Of a DNA stretch of 20,405 nucleotides, positions 1-6,262 are shown piece by piece. The notes under the pieces were generated by a model. That model worked only from the letters and a program-made list of their open reading frames with translations, was not told the origin of the DNA and made no database searches. Within the stretch, counting starts at the first letter, position 1. Each line of letters starts with the position of its first letter. Source of the DNA: DATHWB01 sp040902855 (GTDB lineage: Bacteria; Actinomycetota; Acidimicrobiia; Spongiisociales; ZC4RG35); NCBI GenBank assembly GCA_040902855.1, contig JBBDWN010000104.1:1-20405 (forward strand). The letters are read 5' to 3'. A program made the translations under genes and the position numbers.

Positions 1-76
1 GAGAGGGTAGGACGGGTTTGCTGCCCCTTCCGTCCTCGCCTGGCGGCTCGGCCACAAAGGCCATCTGCGGGGTCCG

Positions 77-82
77 TACACT
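77..82 (+). promoter_or_regulatory. Candidate -10 element of a leaderless trpD promoter
   Basis: TACACT fits the TANNNT form of a -10 hexamer and ends 7 nt before the ATG at 90, so transcription would start at or next to the start codon. The identical hexamer sits in front of ccmA. No convincing -35 is seen. Confidence 0.45.
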
Positions 83-89
83 GCCGGCG

Positions 90-1109
90 ATGGAATGGTC
101 TGAGATTCTCGGTCGGTTGGCTTCGGGCGACGACCTCACGCGAAACGAGGCACGCGACGCCATGGCAGCAGTCATGGCGGGGGAGGCCACGTCTGCCCAG
201 ATTTCGGCGCTGATCGTCTCGCTGCGGATAAAGGGTGAGACTGTCGACGAGATGACCGGTCTGGTCGAAGCGATGCGGGCGGCCGCAGTGACCGTCGACA
301 TCGGCGAGCCCGTGGTCGACATCGTCGGCACCGGGGGAGACAGGTCGGGAACATTCAACATCTCGACGACGGCCGCCCTCATCGCTGCAGGGGCAGGAGC
401 AAAGGTTGCCAAGCATGGCAACCGGTCGGCTTCCTCGAAGTGCGGCTCGGCTGATGTGCTGGAGGCGCTGGGGGTCCGGATCGACCTCGAGCCTGAACAC
501 ACCGCCGAAATGGTCCGACAGGTGGGGTTTGGGTTCTTCTTCGCTCCCCGATACCACCCGGCGATGCGCCATGCCGGGCCGGTCCGCAAGGAACTGGGCA
601 TACCAACCGTCTTCAACTTCCTCGGGCCGCTCGCCAACCCGGCCGGCGCCACCCGACAGGTGATCGGCGTGTCGGATCGTCGGATGGCCGAACGGATGAT
701 CGGGGTGCTGAAGAGCCTGGGGTCTGAATACGCCTTCGTTGTCTACGGCGAGGACGGTCTCGACGAGTTCACGACCACCGCCCCCACCTTCATCCACCGT
801 CTGAAGAACGGCGAGATCACGACCGCCGAGTTCACACCGGAGGATCTCGGTGTGCCGAGGGCGCAGCCTGCCGACCTCCTCGGGGGAGAGGTCGATGAGA
901 ACGTCGCAATCACCCGGGCGATCCTCGCCGGTGACAAGGGACCGAAACGCGATGCCGCCGTTGTCAACGCCGCCCCGGCACTCGTCGTTGCGGGGTTGGC
1001 GGAGGGGTTCGTCGACGGCGTGGAATTGGCGGTCGAGGCCATCGATTCCGGTGCGGCGGAAGCAACTTTGGAGCGGGCGATCTCGGTCAGCAACGCCTTC
1101 GAGGCCTGA
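90..1109 (+). CDS. trpD: Anthranilate phosphoribosyltransferase
   Basis: TrpD joins anthranilate to PRPP, giving N-(5-phosphoribosyl)anthranilate, the second committed step of tryptophan synthesis in the cytoplasm. The 339-residue product has the family's usual length. The PRPP/Mg loop GTGGD lies at residues 80-84, followed by the conserved KHGNR...SSKCGSAD anthranilate/PRPP-binding block at 108-122. Further on are the FFFAPRYHPAM segment and FNFLGPLANPA. A TTG at 18 would add 24 residues that are not typical of the family; the ATG at 90 matches the family N-terminus and has a TANNNT hexamer just upstream, so I chose it. No other trp gene is adjacent. The next gene starts 1 nt after its stop and may be co-transcribed. 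Confidence 0.96.
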   Translation: MEWSEILGRLASGDDLTRNEARDAMAAVMAGEATSAQISALIVSLRIKGETVDEMTGLVEAMRAAAVTVDIGEPVVDIVGTGGDRSGTFNISTTAALIAAGAGAKVAKHGNRSASSKCGSADVLEALGVRIDLEPEHTAEMVRQVGFGFFFAPRYHPAMRHAGPVRKELGIPTVFNFLGPLANPAGATRQVIGVSDRRMAERMIGVLKSLGSEYAFVVYGEDGLDEFTTTAPTFIHRLKNGEITTAEFTPEDLGVPRAQPADLLGGEVDENVAITRAILAGDKGPKRDAAVVNAAPALVVAGLAEGFVDGVELAVEAIDSGAAEATLERAISVSNAFEA

Positions 1110-1110
1110 C

Positions 1111-1554
1111 ATGGCCGGACCTTCCGCCGACGACCTGACCGGTGCGCTCCGGGCCGCAGGTATGCGGATCACCCGACCGAGGGTCGCACTCTGCGAAGTG
1201 CTTGCCGACGCCAGACATGAGCACCTCACTCCACAGGTGCTTCACGGCCGGGCCGAAGAGAGGTTGGGTGGGCGCATCGACCCCTCGACGGTCTACCGGA
1301 CGCTCGAGGCGCTGACCGAGTGTGGCGCCGTGTATCACGTCCATCTGGGCCACGGGGCGGCCGTCATTCACCTCTCCGACCTCGACCAGCATCACCACCT
1401 GGTGTGCGAGGTGTGTGATCGGACGGTCGACCTCCCCATCGACGAAGTGACGCCGTTTATCCGCCATGTCGGCGACACCTACGGGTTCACCGTCGACTCG
1501 GTCCACTTCGCGATGGTCGGACGGTGTTCGACCCACGATCGAAACGAAGTATGA
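1111..1554 (+). CDS. nur: Fur-family metalloregulator, probably nickel-responsive Nur
   Basis: A 147-residue Fur-family repressor. The N-terminal winged helix (about residues 9-85) contains the family motif DPSTVYRTLEAL at 57-68, followed by a C-terminal metal-binding and dimerisation domain. Histidines 76 and 78 (HVH) and 132 have the same spacing as the Ni-site of Streptomyces Nur (His70, His72, His126, as I recall). His94 and His96 fit its second metal site. One CxxC is present (Cys99/Cys102), but the usual second CxxC near the C-terminus is replaced by CSTH (Cys139...His142), so a classical structural zinc site is doubtful. A textbook Nur-type palindrome precedes the nickel/cobalt transporter operon about 680 bp downstream, which favours Nur over Fur or Zur. 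The family is certain; the metal is inferred. Confidence 0.85.
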   Translation: MAGPSADDLTGALRAAGMRITRPRVALCEVLADARHEHLTPQVLHGRAEERLGGRIDPSTVYRTLEALTECGAVYHVHLGHGAAVIHLSDLDQHHHLVCEVCDRTVDLPIDEVTPFIRHVGDTYGFTVDSVHFAMVGRCSTHDRNEV

Positions 1555-1593
1555 ACACGCCGCCGAGGATGCGGCATTGATCCCACCGCCGGA

Positions 1594-1599
1594 TAGCGT
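1594..1599 (+). promoter_or_regulatory. Candidate -10 element for the selenoprotein gene
   Basis: TAGCGT fits TANNNT and ends 7 nt before the ATG at 1607, consistent with a leaderless transcript. This supports the chosen start and an independent promoter in the 52-nt gap after nur. Confidence 0.35.
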
Positions 1600-1606
1600 T
1601 TCTTTT

Positions 1607-2221
1607 ATGCGGACCCGCCTCCTCCTGGTTCTGGTGCTCATCGCAAGCGCCTGTGCCCAACCGGCCTCCGAGCCGGCGGCGGTCGAGTCGACAACCCCGA
1701 CGACGAGCACCACGGCGGATGCCGCGGCGACCACGGCGACAACGTCGACCCTGGCCGCCTCAGAGGGGACTTCGACGACTCGGCCGGCCCCGAATCCTGA
1801 TCGTGATCTCGCCCCCGACTTCGCACTCACCCTCAGCGACGGCACCGAGTATCGGCTCGCCAACGAGGTGAGGCCCGTGTATCTCGTGTTCTGGGCCGAA
1901 TGGTGAACGACATGTCGACGGGAGTTGCCCGTCGTCGATCAGATATCCCTCGACTACGCCGAAGCGGTGACGTTCCTTGCTCCCGCCTGGAAGGGGACAC
2001 TTCCGGCGACCACCCAGCGGGCGAAGGAGCTGCTCCCATCGGGGGTGGTGCAGTGGGGGCTCGATGCCGATGAGGTCGTGTTCGAGGCCTTCGGAATCCC
2101 GTATCAGCCGGTGACGGTGTTGATCGCAGCCGACGGCACGATCTTCGAGGCGTGGGCCGGATTCCGGCCCGAGGCCGAGATCCGTCGGTCCCTCGAGGCG
2201 CTCGTCTCCGATGGTGTGTGA
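1607..2221 (+). CDS. TlpA/thioredoxin-like lipoprotein with predicted selenocysteine (UxxC) at in-frame TGA 1904-1906
   Basis: Read through one in-frame TGA, this is a 204-residue exported thioredoxin-fold protein. Residues 1-16 form a signal peptide with a lipobox-like ASAC (Cys16 lipidation site, weak at -3), and residues 22-62 a Thr/Ala/Ser-rich linker. The thioredoxin domain follows: DFALTLSDG at 71-79, VYLVFWAEW at 91-99, then TGA (residue 100), TTC, RRELPVVD. The TGA thus replaces the first Cys of the W-C-x-x-C active site; the resolving Cys is 103 and the likely cis-Pro is 168 (QPVTVLI). The paralogues in this window read WCLEC and WCIPC at the same place. The frame stays open for 105 codons after the TGA, with a candidate SECIS at 1916-1934. 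A conventional gene caller would split or truncate it. The alternatives are a recent nonsense mutation or a sequencing error. Confidence 0.8.
1916..1934 (+). promoter_or_regulatory. Candidate bacterial SECIS hairpin
   Basis: CGACGGG (1916-1922) pairs perfectly with CCCGTCG (1928-1934) around the 5-nt loop AGTTG. A U-U mismatch and two further pairs can extend the base. The apical loop begins 16 nt after the TGA, close to the 17 nt of E. coli fdhF. It carries a G at its second position followed by U, the feature SelB recognises. It lies within the coding sequence, as bacterial SECIS elements do. Confidence 0.6.
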
Positions 2222-2228
2222 ACGTCGC

Positions 2229-2234
2229 TAGTCT
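2229..2234 (+). promoter_or_regulatory. Candidate -10 element of the nikMNQO promoter
   Basis: TAGTCT fits TANNNT and ends 2 bp before the Nur-type palindrome. Bound repressor would cover the expected transcription start near 2241. A ribosome binding site (AGAAGG, 2255-2260) follows, 5 nt before the GTG. Confidence 0.4.
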
Positions 2235-2236
2235 TG

Positions 2237-2253
2237 TTGCAACCAGCTTGCAA
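2237..2253 (+). promoter_or_regulatory. Nur-box operator upstream of the nickel/cobalt transporter operon
   Basis: The sequence TTGCAACCAGCTTGCAA is a perfect inverted repeat, TTGCAA-N5-TTGCAA. It matches the Nur consensus described in Streptomyces coelicolor (tTGCaa-N5-ttGCAA). It sits 12 bp before the nikM start, over the probable transcription start, a repressor position. The Fur-family regulator at 1111 is the obvious candidate to bind it. Confidence 0.75.
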
Positions 2254-2265
2254 TAGAAGGCCAGT

Positions 2266-3249
2266 GTGCACATCCCCGAAGGGTTCATCAACCTTCCCAC
2301 CTCGCTCGGCGCCGCCGCGGTCGCAGGCGGCAGCGTGTGGGGCTCACTCCGGATCGCGAGCCGTGATCTGAAGGACAGGCTCGTGCCCTTCGCCGGACTC
2401 ACGGCCGCATTCATCTTCGCCCTGCAGATGCTGAACTTCCCGGTGGCGGCAGGAACCACCGGCCACCTCCTCGGCGGGGCGCTCGCCGCGATCCTGTTGG
2501 GTCCGTGGCTCGGGATCGTTGCAGTCACGGTCGTCGTCGTCATCCAGGCTCTCCTCTTCGCCGACGGCGGCCTCGTCGCGATGGGACTGAACGTGCTGAA
2601 CATGGCGGTCATCACCGCCCTCGCCGGCTGGTATGTCTTCCGGGGTGTCGTCAAGGTGTTGCCGCGTCGATCCGGGGTGCTCTTCGGCGCTGTCGCCGGC
2701 GCCTGGGCGTCGGTCGTGGTCTCGTCGATCGGTTTCTCGATCCAGTACGCGCTGGGCGGTGTGGGCGGGGTCGATCCGGGGCTCGTCTTCCAGTCGATGG
2801 TCGGAGTCCACGCGCTGATTGGGATCGGAGAAGGACTCATCACCGCAGCGGCGGTCGGAGCGGTGCTGGCAGCCCGACCCGACCTGGTGACCGGAGTTCG
2901 CGATCTGAGCGACATCGAGCACGCCTCCACCTCGCTGTCCCGGCGGGCGGTCGGCGGTTTCGTGGCCGCCGGGCTGGCAGTGGCGATCGCCCTGGTGGTC
3001 TTCATCGCCCCGATCGCCGCCTCGGATCCCGACGGTCTGGAGCGAGTGGCCGAAGACACCGGGTTCGCGACGGTGGCGGGCGACAACGCCTACTCGGGAC
3101 CGCTCGCCGACTACGGCGTTGCCGGGCTCGACAACGAAGCGGTTGGGACCATCATCGCCGGGATCGTCGGCACCGGACTGACCTTCGCCGCCGGCATGAT
3201 CCTCGTCGGCATCGCCCGACGGCGGTCGCATCACGTAGAAGCCACGTGA
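2266..3249 (+). CDS. nikM: ECF-type nickel/cobalt transporter, fused substrate-binding (M) and N components
   Basis: A membrane protein of 327 residues that captures Ni2+ or Co2+ for an energy-coupling-factor importer. The N-terminus MHIPEGF carries the His2 metal ligand characteristic of CbiM/NikM. The second signature, FALQMLNFPV...GTTGHLLGG with His67, spans residues 51-71. The M domain (about 1-205) is multi-spanning. A C-terminal extension (about 225-320) has two transmembrane segments flanking a loop with PDGLE at 255-259, the mark of the CbiN/NikN-like component, so M and N are fused. The GTG start follows an AGAAGG ribosome binding site, and the M-H-I-P start must be exact because the N-terminal amine and His2 bind metal. 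The Nur box upstream favours nickel; cobalt cannot be excluded. Confidence 0.93.
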   Translation: MHIPEGFINLPTSLGAAAVAGGSVWGSLRIASRDLKDRLVPFAGLTAAFIFALQMLNFPVAAGTTGHLLGGALAAILLGPWLGIVAVTVVVVIQALLFADGGLVAMGLNVLNMAVITALAGWYVFRGVVKVLPRRSGVLFGAVAGAWASVVVSSIGFSIQYALGGVGGVDPGLVFQSMVGVHALIGIGEGLITAAAVGAVLAARPDLVTGVRDLSDIEHASTSLSRRAVGGFVAAGLAVAIALVVFIAPIAASDPDGLERVAEDTGFATVAGDNAYSGPLADYGVAGLDNEAVGTIIAGIVGTGLTFAAGMILVGIARRRSHHVEAT

Positions 3250-4010
3250 GCGGAGGCCACCTCCACGCCCTGCACGTGCACGGGCACAGCCCGGTGCATC
3301 GACTGGCGCCGGAGGCCAAGGTGGCCGCGCTCTTCGTATTCGTTCTCGGGGTGGTTGCCACCCCGCGGGAGGCGGTGTGGGCGTTCGGCATCCATGCCTT
3401 TCTCCTCCTGGCGGTCGTGACGTTCGCCGAACTGCCGGTCGGGTTCGTCCTTCGTCGCATGACGATCGAACTGCCGTTCATCGCCTTTGCGCTCTTCCTG
3501 CCCTTCCTCGGTGGGGGGCCCGATACGGAAGTGCTCGGAGTTGGTCTGTCGATGGAGGGTCTGTGGGGTGCCTGGAACATCTTCGCCAAGGCGACCTTGG
3601 GCGTCGGCGCATCAGTCACGCTCGTCGCAACAACCGAGATTCCAGAGCTGCTCCACGGCTTCGACCGATTGCGAGTTCCGCGCCTCTTCACGGCGATCGC
3701 CGGGTTCATGGTGCGATACATCGATGTGATCGCCGGCGAGATCCAGCGCACTCGCACGGCCATGACCGCCCGAGGCCATGATCCCCGTTGGCTGTGGCAG
3801 GTTGGTCCGCTGGCGACGGCTGCCGGCGCGCTGTTCGTGCGTTCCTACGAACGGGGTGAGCGGGTCCATCAGGCGATGGTCGCCCGCGGATACGACGGCC
3901 GGATGCCAGTGATCGACGAGCGTCGAGCGACAGCCCTCGAATGGGGCTCGGCACTCGCGATCCCGTTCACAGTGTGGATGACTGTCCTCCTGGTACTGGT
4001 GACCCAGTGA
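3246..4010 (+). CDS. nikQ: ECF-type nickel/cobalt transporter transmembrane (T) component
   Basis: A T component (CbiQ/NikQ, 254 residues) that couples the ATPase to the substrate-binding subunit in the membrane. The family's two Ala-Arg-Gly coupling motifs are visible at residues 175-177 (TARGHDPRW) and 213-215 (VARGYDG), with hydrophobic membrane segments before and after. The start is a GTG at 3246 whose last bases overlap the nikM stop (GTGA), implying translational coupling. The first 18 residues hold six histidines (positions 5, 7, 10, 12, 14, 18), then the usual SPVHRLAPEAK. A His-rich start occurs in this family, but this one is dense and might bind metal on the cytoplasmic face. Confidence 0.92.
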   Translation: MSGGHLHALHVHGHSPVHRLAPEAKVAALFVFVLGVVATPREAVWAFGIHAFLLLAVVTFAELPVGFVLRRMTIELPFIAFALFLPFLGGGPDTEVLGVGLSMEGLWGAWNIFAKATLGVGASVTLVATTEIPELLHGFDRLRVPRLFTAIAGFMVRYIDVIAGEIQRTRTAMTARGHDPRWLWQVGPLATAAGALFVRSYERGERVHQAMVARGYDGRMPVIDERRATALEWGSALAIPFTVWMTVLLVLVTQ

Positions 4011-4741
4011 CCGCCCTCGAAGTCCGCGACCTCCGATTCAGCTACCCGGACGGCACGGAGGTGCTGCGCGGTGTCGACCTCGAGATCGGGGCGGGGGAGA
4101 GGGTTGCCCTGCTTGGACCCAACGGAGCAGGCAAGACGACTTTCGTCCTCCATCTCATAGGGATCCTGCAGGGCGGTTCGGGCAAGGTGGCGATCGACGG
4201 GATCGAACTCACCGATGAGTCGGTGCGCGACGTGAGGGCGCGGGTCGGGTTCGTCTTCCAGGACCCGGACGATCAGCTGTTCATGCCGACGGTACGCCAG
4301 GACGTGGCGTTCGGGCCGGCCAACTTCGGGCTGCGAGGCGAGGAGTTGGAGGTGCGGGTGGGTGAGGCGCTGGAGATGGTCGGGATGGGACACGCGGCGG
4401 ACAAGGCTCCTCATCATCTGTCCGGTGGCGAGCGGAGGCGGGTGGCCATCGCCACGGTGTTGGCGATGCGGCCGTCGATCCTGATTCTCGACGAGCCGTC
4501 GTCGAACCTGGATCCTGCGGGGCGCCGGGAGCTGGCGGAGATCCTTGCGGGACTCGACGTGACGCTGTTGATGGTCACCCACGACCTCCCGTACGCATTC
4601 GAGACTTGTGAGCGATCGGTGGTGATGGCTGGGGGAGTGATCGCCGCAGACGGTCCGACCCCCGATGTGCTGTCGGACGCCGCTGCCATGACTCGCCATC
4701 GCCTCGAACTCCCAGCCGGCTTCCACCCCCACCACCTCTGA
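4007..4741 (+). CDS. nikO: ECF-type nickel/cobalt transporter ATP-binding protein
   Basis: The ATPase of the importer, 244 residues. All ABC motifs are present: Walker A GPNGAGKT (37-44), Q-loop in VFQDPDDQLF (Gln85; the DPDDQLF form is typical of CbiO/EcfA), signature LSGGE (138-142), Walker B LILDEP (159-164), D-loop NLDP and H-loop His192. The GTG start at 4007 overlaps the nikQ stop by 4 bp (GTGA). Only one ATPase gene is present, as in dedicated CbiMNQO/NikMNQO systems, so the complex probably uses a homodimer. It is the last gene of the operon; a 49-bp repeat begins 5 bp after the stop. Confidence 0.94.
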   Translation: MTALEVRDLRFSYPDGTEVLRGVDLEIGAGERVALLGPNGAGKTTFVLHLIGILQGGSGKVAIDGIELTDESVRDVRARVGFVFQDPDDQLFMPTVRQDVAFGPANFGLRGEELEVRVGEALEMVGMGHAADKAPHHLSGGERRRVAIATVLAMRPSILILDEPSSNLDPAGRRELAEILAGLDVTLLMVTHDLPYAFETCERSVVMAGGVIAADGPTPDVLSDAAAMTRHRLELPAGFHPHHL

Positions 4742-4746
4742 CCCTG

Positions 4747-4795
4747 GTTTTGGTCGTCGAAACGCACTGTTTGTGTAGCGCTGGTTCGCTAAGAA
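4747..4795 (+). repeat. 49-bp intergenic repeat, copy 1 (19-11-19)
   Basis: Left arm GTTTTGGTCGTCGAAACGC (4747-4765), variable core ACTGTTTGTGT (4766-4776), right arm AGCGCTGGTTCGCTAAGAA (4777-4795). Both arms are identical to the copy at 6194-6242, while the cores share only 5 of 11 bases. It lies 5 bp after the nikO stop and 41 bp before the next start. Function unknown; it may be a promoter or operator module or a structured RNA leader. Confidence 0.85.
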
Positions 4796-4836
4796 ACGGG
4801 TCTCAGGTGGAACCGATCGCGGGGGAGGGACGTCCG

Positions 4837-6189
4837 ATGTCTATGAGGAACTTTCTGGTCGCGCTGGTACTTGCCCTTGCGGCCTGCGGTGGAGGGGAAG
4901 TGATCGCCGTCCCGGAGGAGCCCTCCACCTCCCTGCCGATGTGCGATGAACTCCCGGTGATCTTCGCCTCTGACGAGCTGTACGGCGACCGGCCGGTGTA
5001 CGTCGGGAATGAAATGCCGGTCGAAGAGGTCCAGGCGTGGGCGTCGAGTCAGCCCGGTTTCGAGACGTTGTGGATCGATCGAGATCACAACGGATGGCTC
5101 ACACTCGCGTTCAGCGAAGGCGCCGCCGATCGCCAGGCCGATGTCGAGCGGCTGTTCCCGGACGATGGCGTGGTTGTCGTCGAAGTGGACTGGACGATGG
5201 CGGCGTTGGAGCAACTTCAGATCTCTCTCCCCGGGCGGTTCGACCCTGGATTCGTCCAGACATCCGGCATCTCCGTCACACAAGGAGTCGTGAGCGTCGG
5301 TATCGGGCCGTTGACACCCGAAAGGATTGCGACTGCCGAAGCCGAGCTCGCAGGCGAGCCCGTCTGTCTCGAAGGAATCGATCCGGCGTTGGTGCCCGAG
5401 CCCGGCCCCCAACCTCAGGCCGGCGACGGGTGGCGGCTCCTTGCCGACGAGAAGACCGGCCACGCCTACCGGACTGGATTCGCCAGCGACCGAGCCGATT
5501 TCGAGGAACTGTGGCGTGAGGCGGGGATCTCCGGTCCGCTACCTGAGGTCGACTTCGAATCCGAGGTGGTCATCTGGTTTGGCGCGGTGTACGGATCGAG
5601 CTGCCCAAACCTTCGGATGGACGAGGTGGTGATCTCCGGAGACCTGGTCTATCCGGTCATCGTCGACGTCGACGCGCCGATGGCGTGCACCGGCGACGCC
5701 AATCCGCACGCCTATGTAGTTGCCGTCGAGCGGTCTGCTCTCCCTGCGGACGGTTTCGTCATCCAGCTCCAGGCTGGGGAACCGTCCTCGGGGGTGTTGG
5801 ACCAGCAGACCTTCGTTCGCGGTGACGTCACCGTCCCGGGCTCGTATGTGGCTGGCGTGCGTGGAGAGTTGCCTGGTGAGGAACCCGGACCGCCGCATGT
5901 CGAGTACGGCGGGGTGATCGAGCCTGGATACCCCTGGGCATACAACCTGTATGTGCACTGTGGGATCGAATGGCTGGGTGAGATCAACAGCATCCAGTGG
6001 AGAGCCGAATCGGTGCCCGGCCAACTCGGTTACATCCCTGACGAATGGCGGGAGGCTGTGGACGAGAAGCAGTACGTCACCGTCGAACTGCTGCTTACTC
6101 CGGGTGACCCGCCGGTGCTGGAGGCGACCGCTCTCGGTCACACTGTGCGCTACCTCCCCGCCAGCGCGGACCCGCCCGGCTGCGACTGA
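4837..6189 (+). CDS. Lipoprotein of unknown function
   Basis: I do not recognise a family. The 450-residue product begins with a signal peptide ending in a good lipobox (LAAC, lipidated Cys17), so it should be anchored on the outer face of the membrane. The ATG at 4837 has GGAGGG at 4824-4829, 7 nt upstream; a second ATG at 4843 is less well spaced. The mature part is soluble and acidic, with two apparent halves separated by a Pro-rich stretch near 187-195. Six further cysteines (36, 177, 256, 284, 375, 449) could form three disulfides. Segments such as HCGIEWLGEINSIQW (374-388) look like a conserved motif of actinobacterial secreted proteins, but I cannot assign it. The same repeat precedes this gene and the next one, hinting at shared regulation. 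Confidence 0.8.
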   Translation: MSMRNFLVALVLALAACGGGEVIAVPEEPSTSLPMCDELPVIFASDELYGDRPVYVGNEMPVEEVQAWASSQPGFETLWIDRDHNGWLTLAFSEGAADRQADVERLFPDDGVVVVEVDWTMAALEQLQISLPGRFDPGFVQTSGISVTQGVVSVGIGPLTPERIATAEAELAGEPVCLEGIDPALVPEPGPQPQAGDGWRLLADEKTGHAYRTGFASDRADFEELWREAGISGPLPEVDFESEVVIWFGAVYGSSCPNLRMDEVVISGDLVYPVIVDVDAPMACTGDANPHAYVVAVERSALPADGFVIQLQAGEPSSGVLDQQTFVRGDVTVPGSYVAGVRGELPGEEPGPPHVEYGGVIEPGYPWAYNLYVHCGIEWLGEINSIQWRAESVPGQLGYIPDEWREAVDEKQYVTVELLLTPGDPPVLEATALGHTVRYLPASADPPGCD

Positions 6190-6193
6190 TCCC

Positions 6194-6242
6194 GTTTTGG
6201 TCGTCGAAACGCTTCATTGGTGAAGCGCTGGTTCGCTAAGAA
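6194..6242 (+). repeat. 49-bp intergenic repeat, copy 2 (19-11-19)
   Basis: Same 19-nt arms as at 4747 (6194-6212 and 6224-6242) around a different 11-nt core, TTCATTGGTGA. Here the core makes a 7-bp hairpin, CGCTTCA-TTGG-TGAAGCG (6210-6227). It starts 4 bp after the stop of the unknown lipoprotein gene and ends 20 bp before the hydrolase start. Confidence 0.85.
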
Positions 6243-6248
6243 CGCGCC

Positions 6249-6254
6249 TACCGT
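6249..6254 (+). promoter_or_regulatory. Candidate -10 element of the hydrolase gene
   Basis: TACCGT fits TANNNT and ends 8 nt before the GTG at 6263, again a leaderless arrangement. The repeat copy 2 lies immediately upstream, where a -35 or operator would be. Confidence 0.35.
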
Positions 6255-6262
6255 CCCCCGTC

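Noticed and set aside
18..89. A TTG-started N-terminal extension of TrpD
   Set aside because: The extra 24 residues do not resemble the family, and a TANNNT hexamer lies inside them at the right distance from the ATG at 90.
1607..2221. Reading the thioredoxin-like gene as a simple pseudogene, or as two genes (1607-1906 and a TTG-started one at 1925)
   Set aside because: The only lesion is a TGA at the catalytic Cys position, the frame is otherwise intact, and a SECIS-like hairpin follows. The second fragment alone would lack the first strands of the fold. Pseudogene status remains the main alternative.
1833..3234. Long minus-strand open frames opposite the nikM region
   Set aside because: The translations are dominated by Arg, Pro, Ser, Thr and acidic runs and lack any domain; nikM on the + strand is clear.
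4747..6242. The 49-bp repeats as a CRISPR or insertion-sequence end
   Set aside because: There are only two copies in direct orientation around a whole gene, with no transposase, no regular spacers and no terminal inverted repeats.
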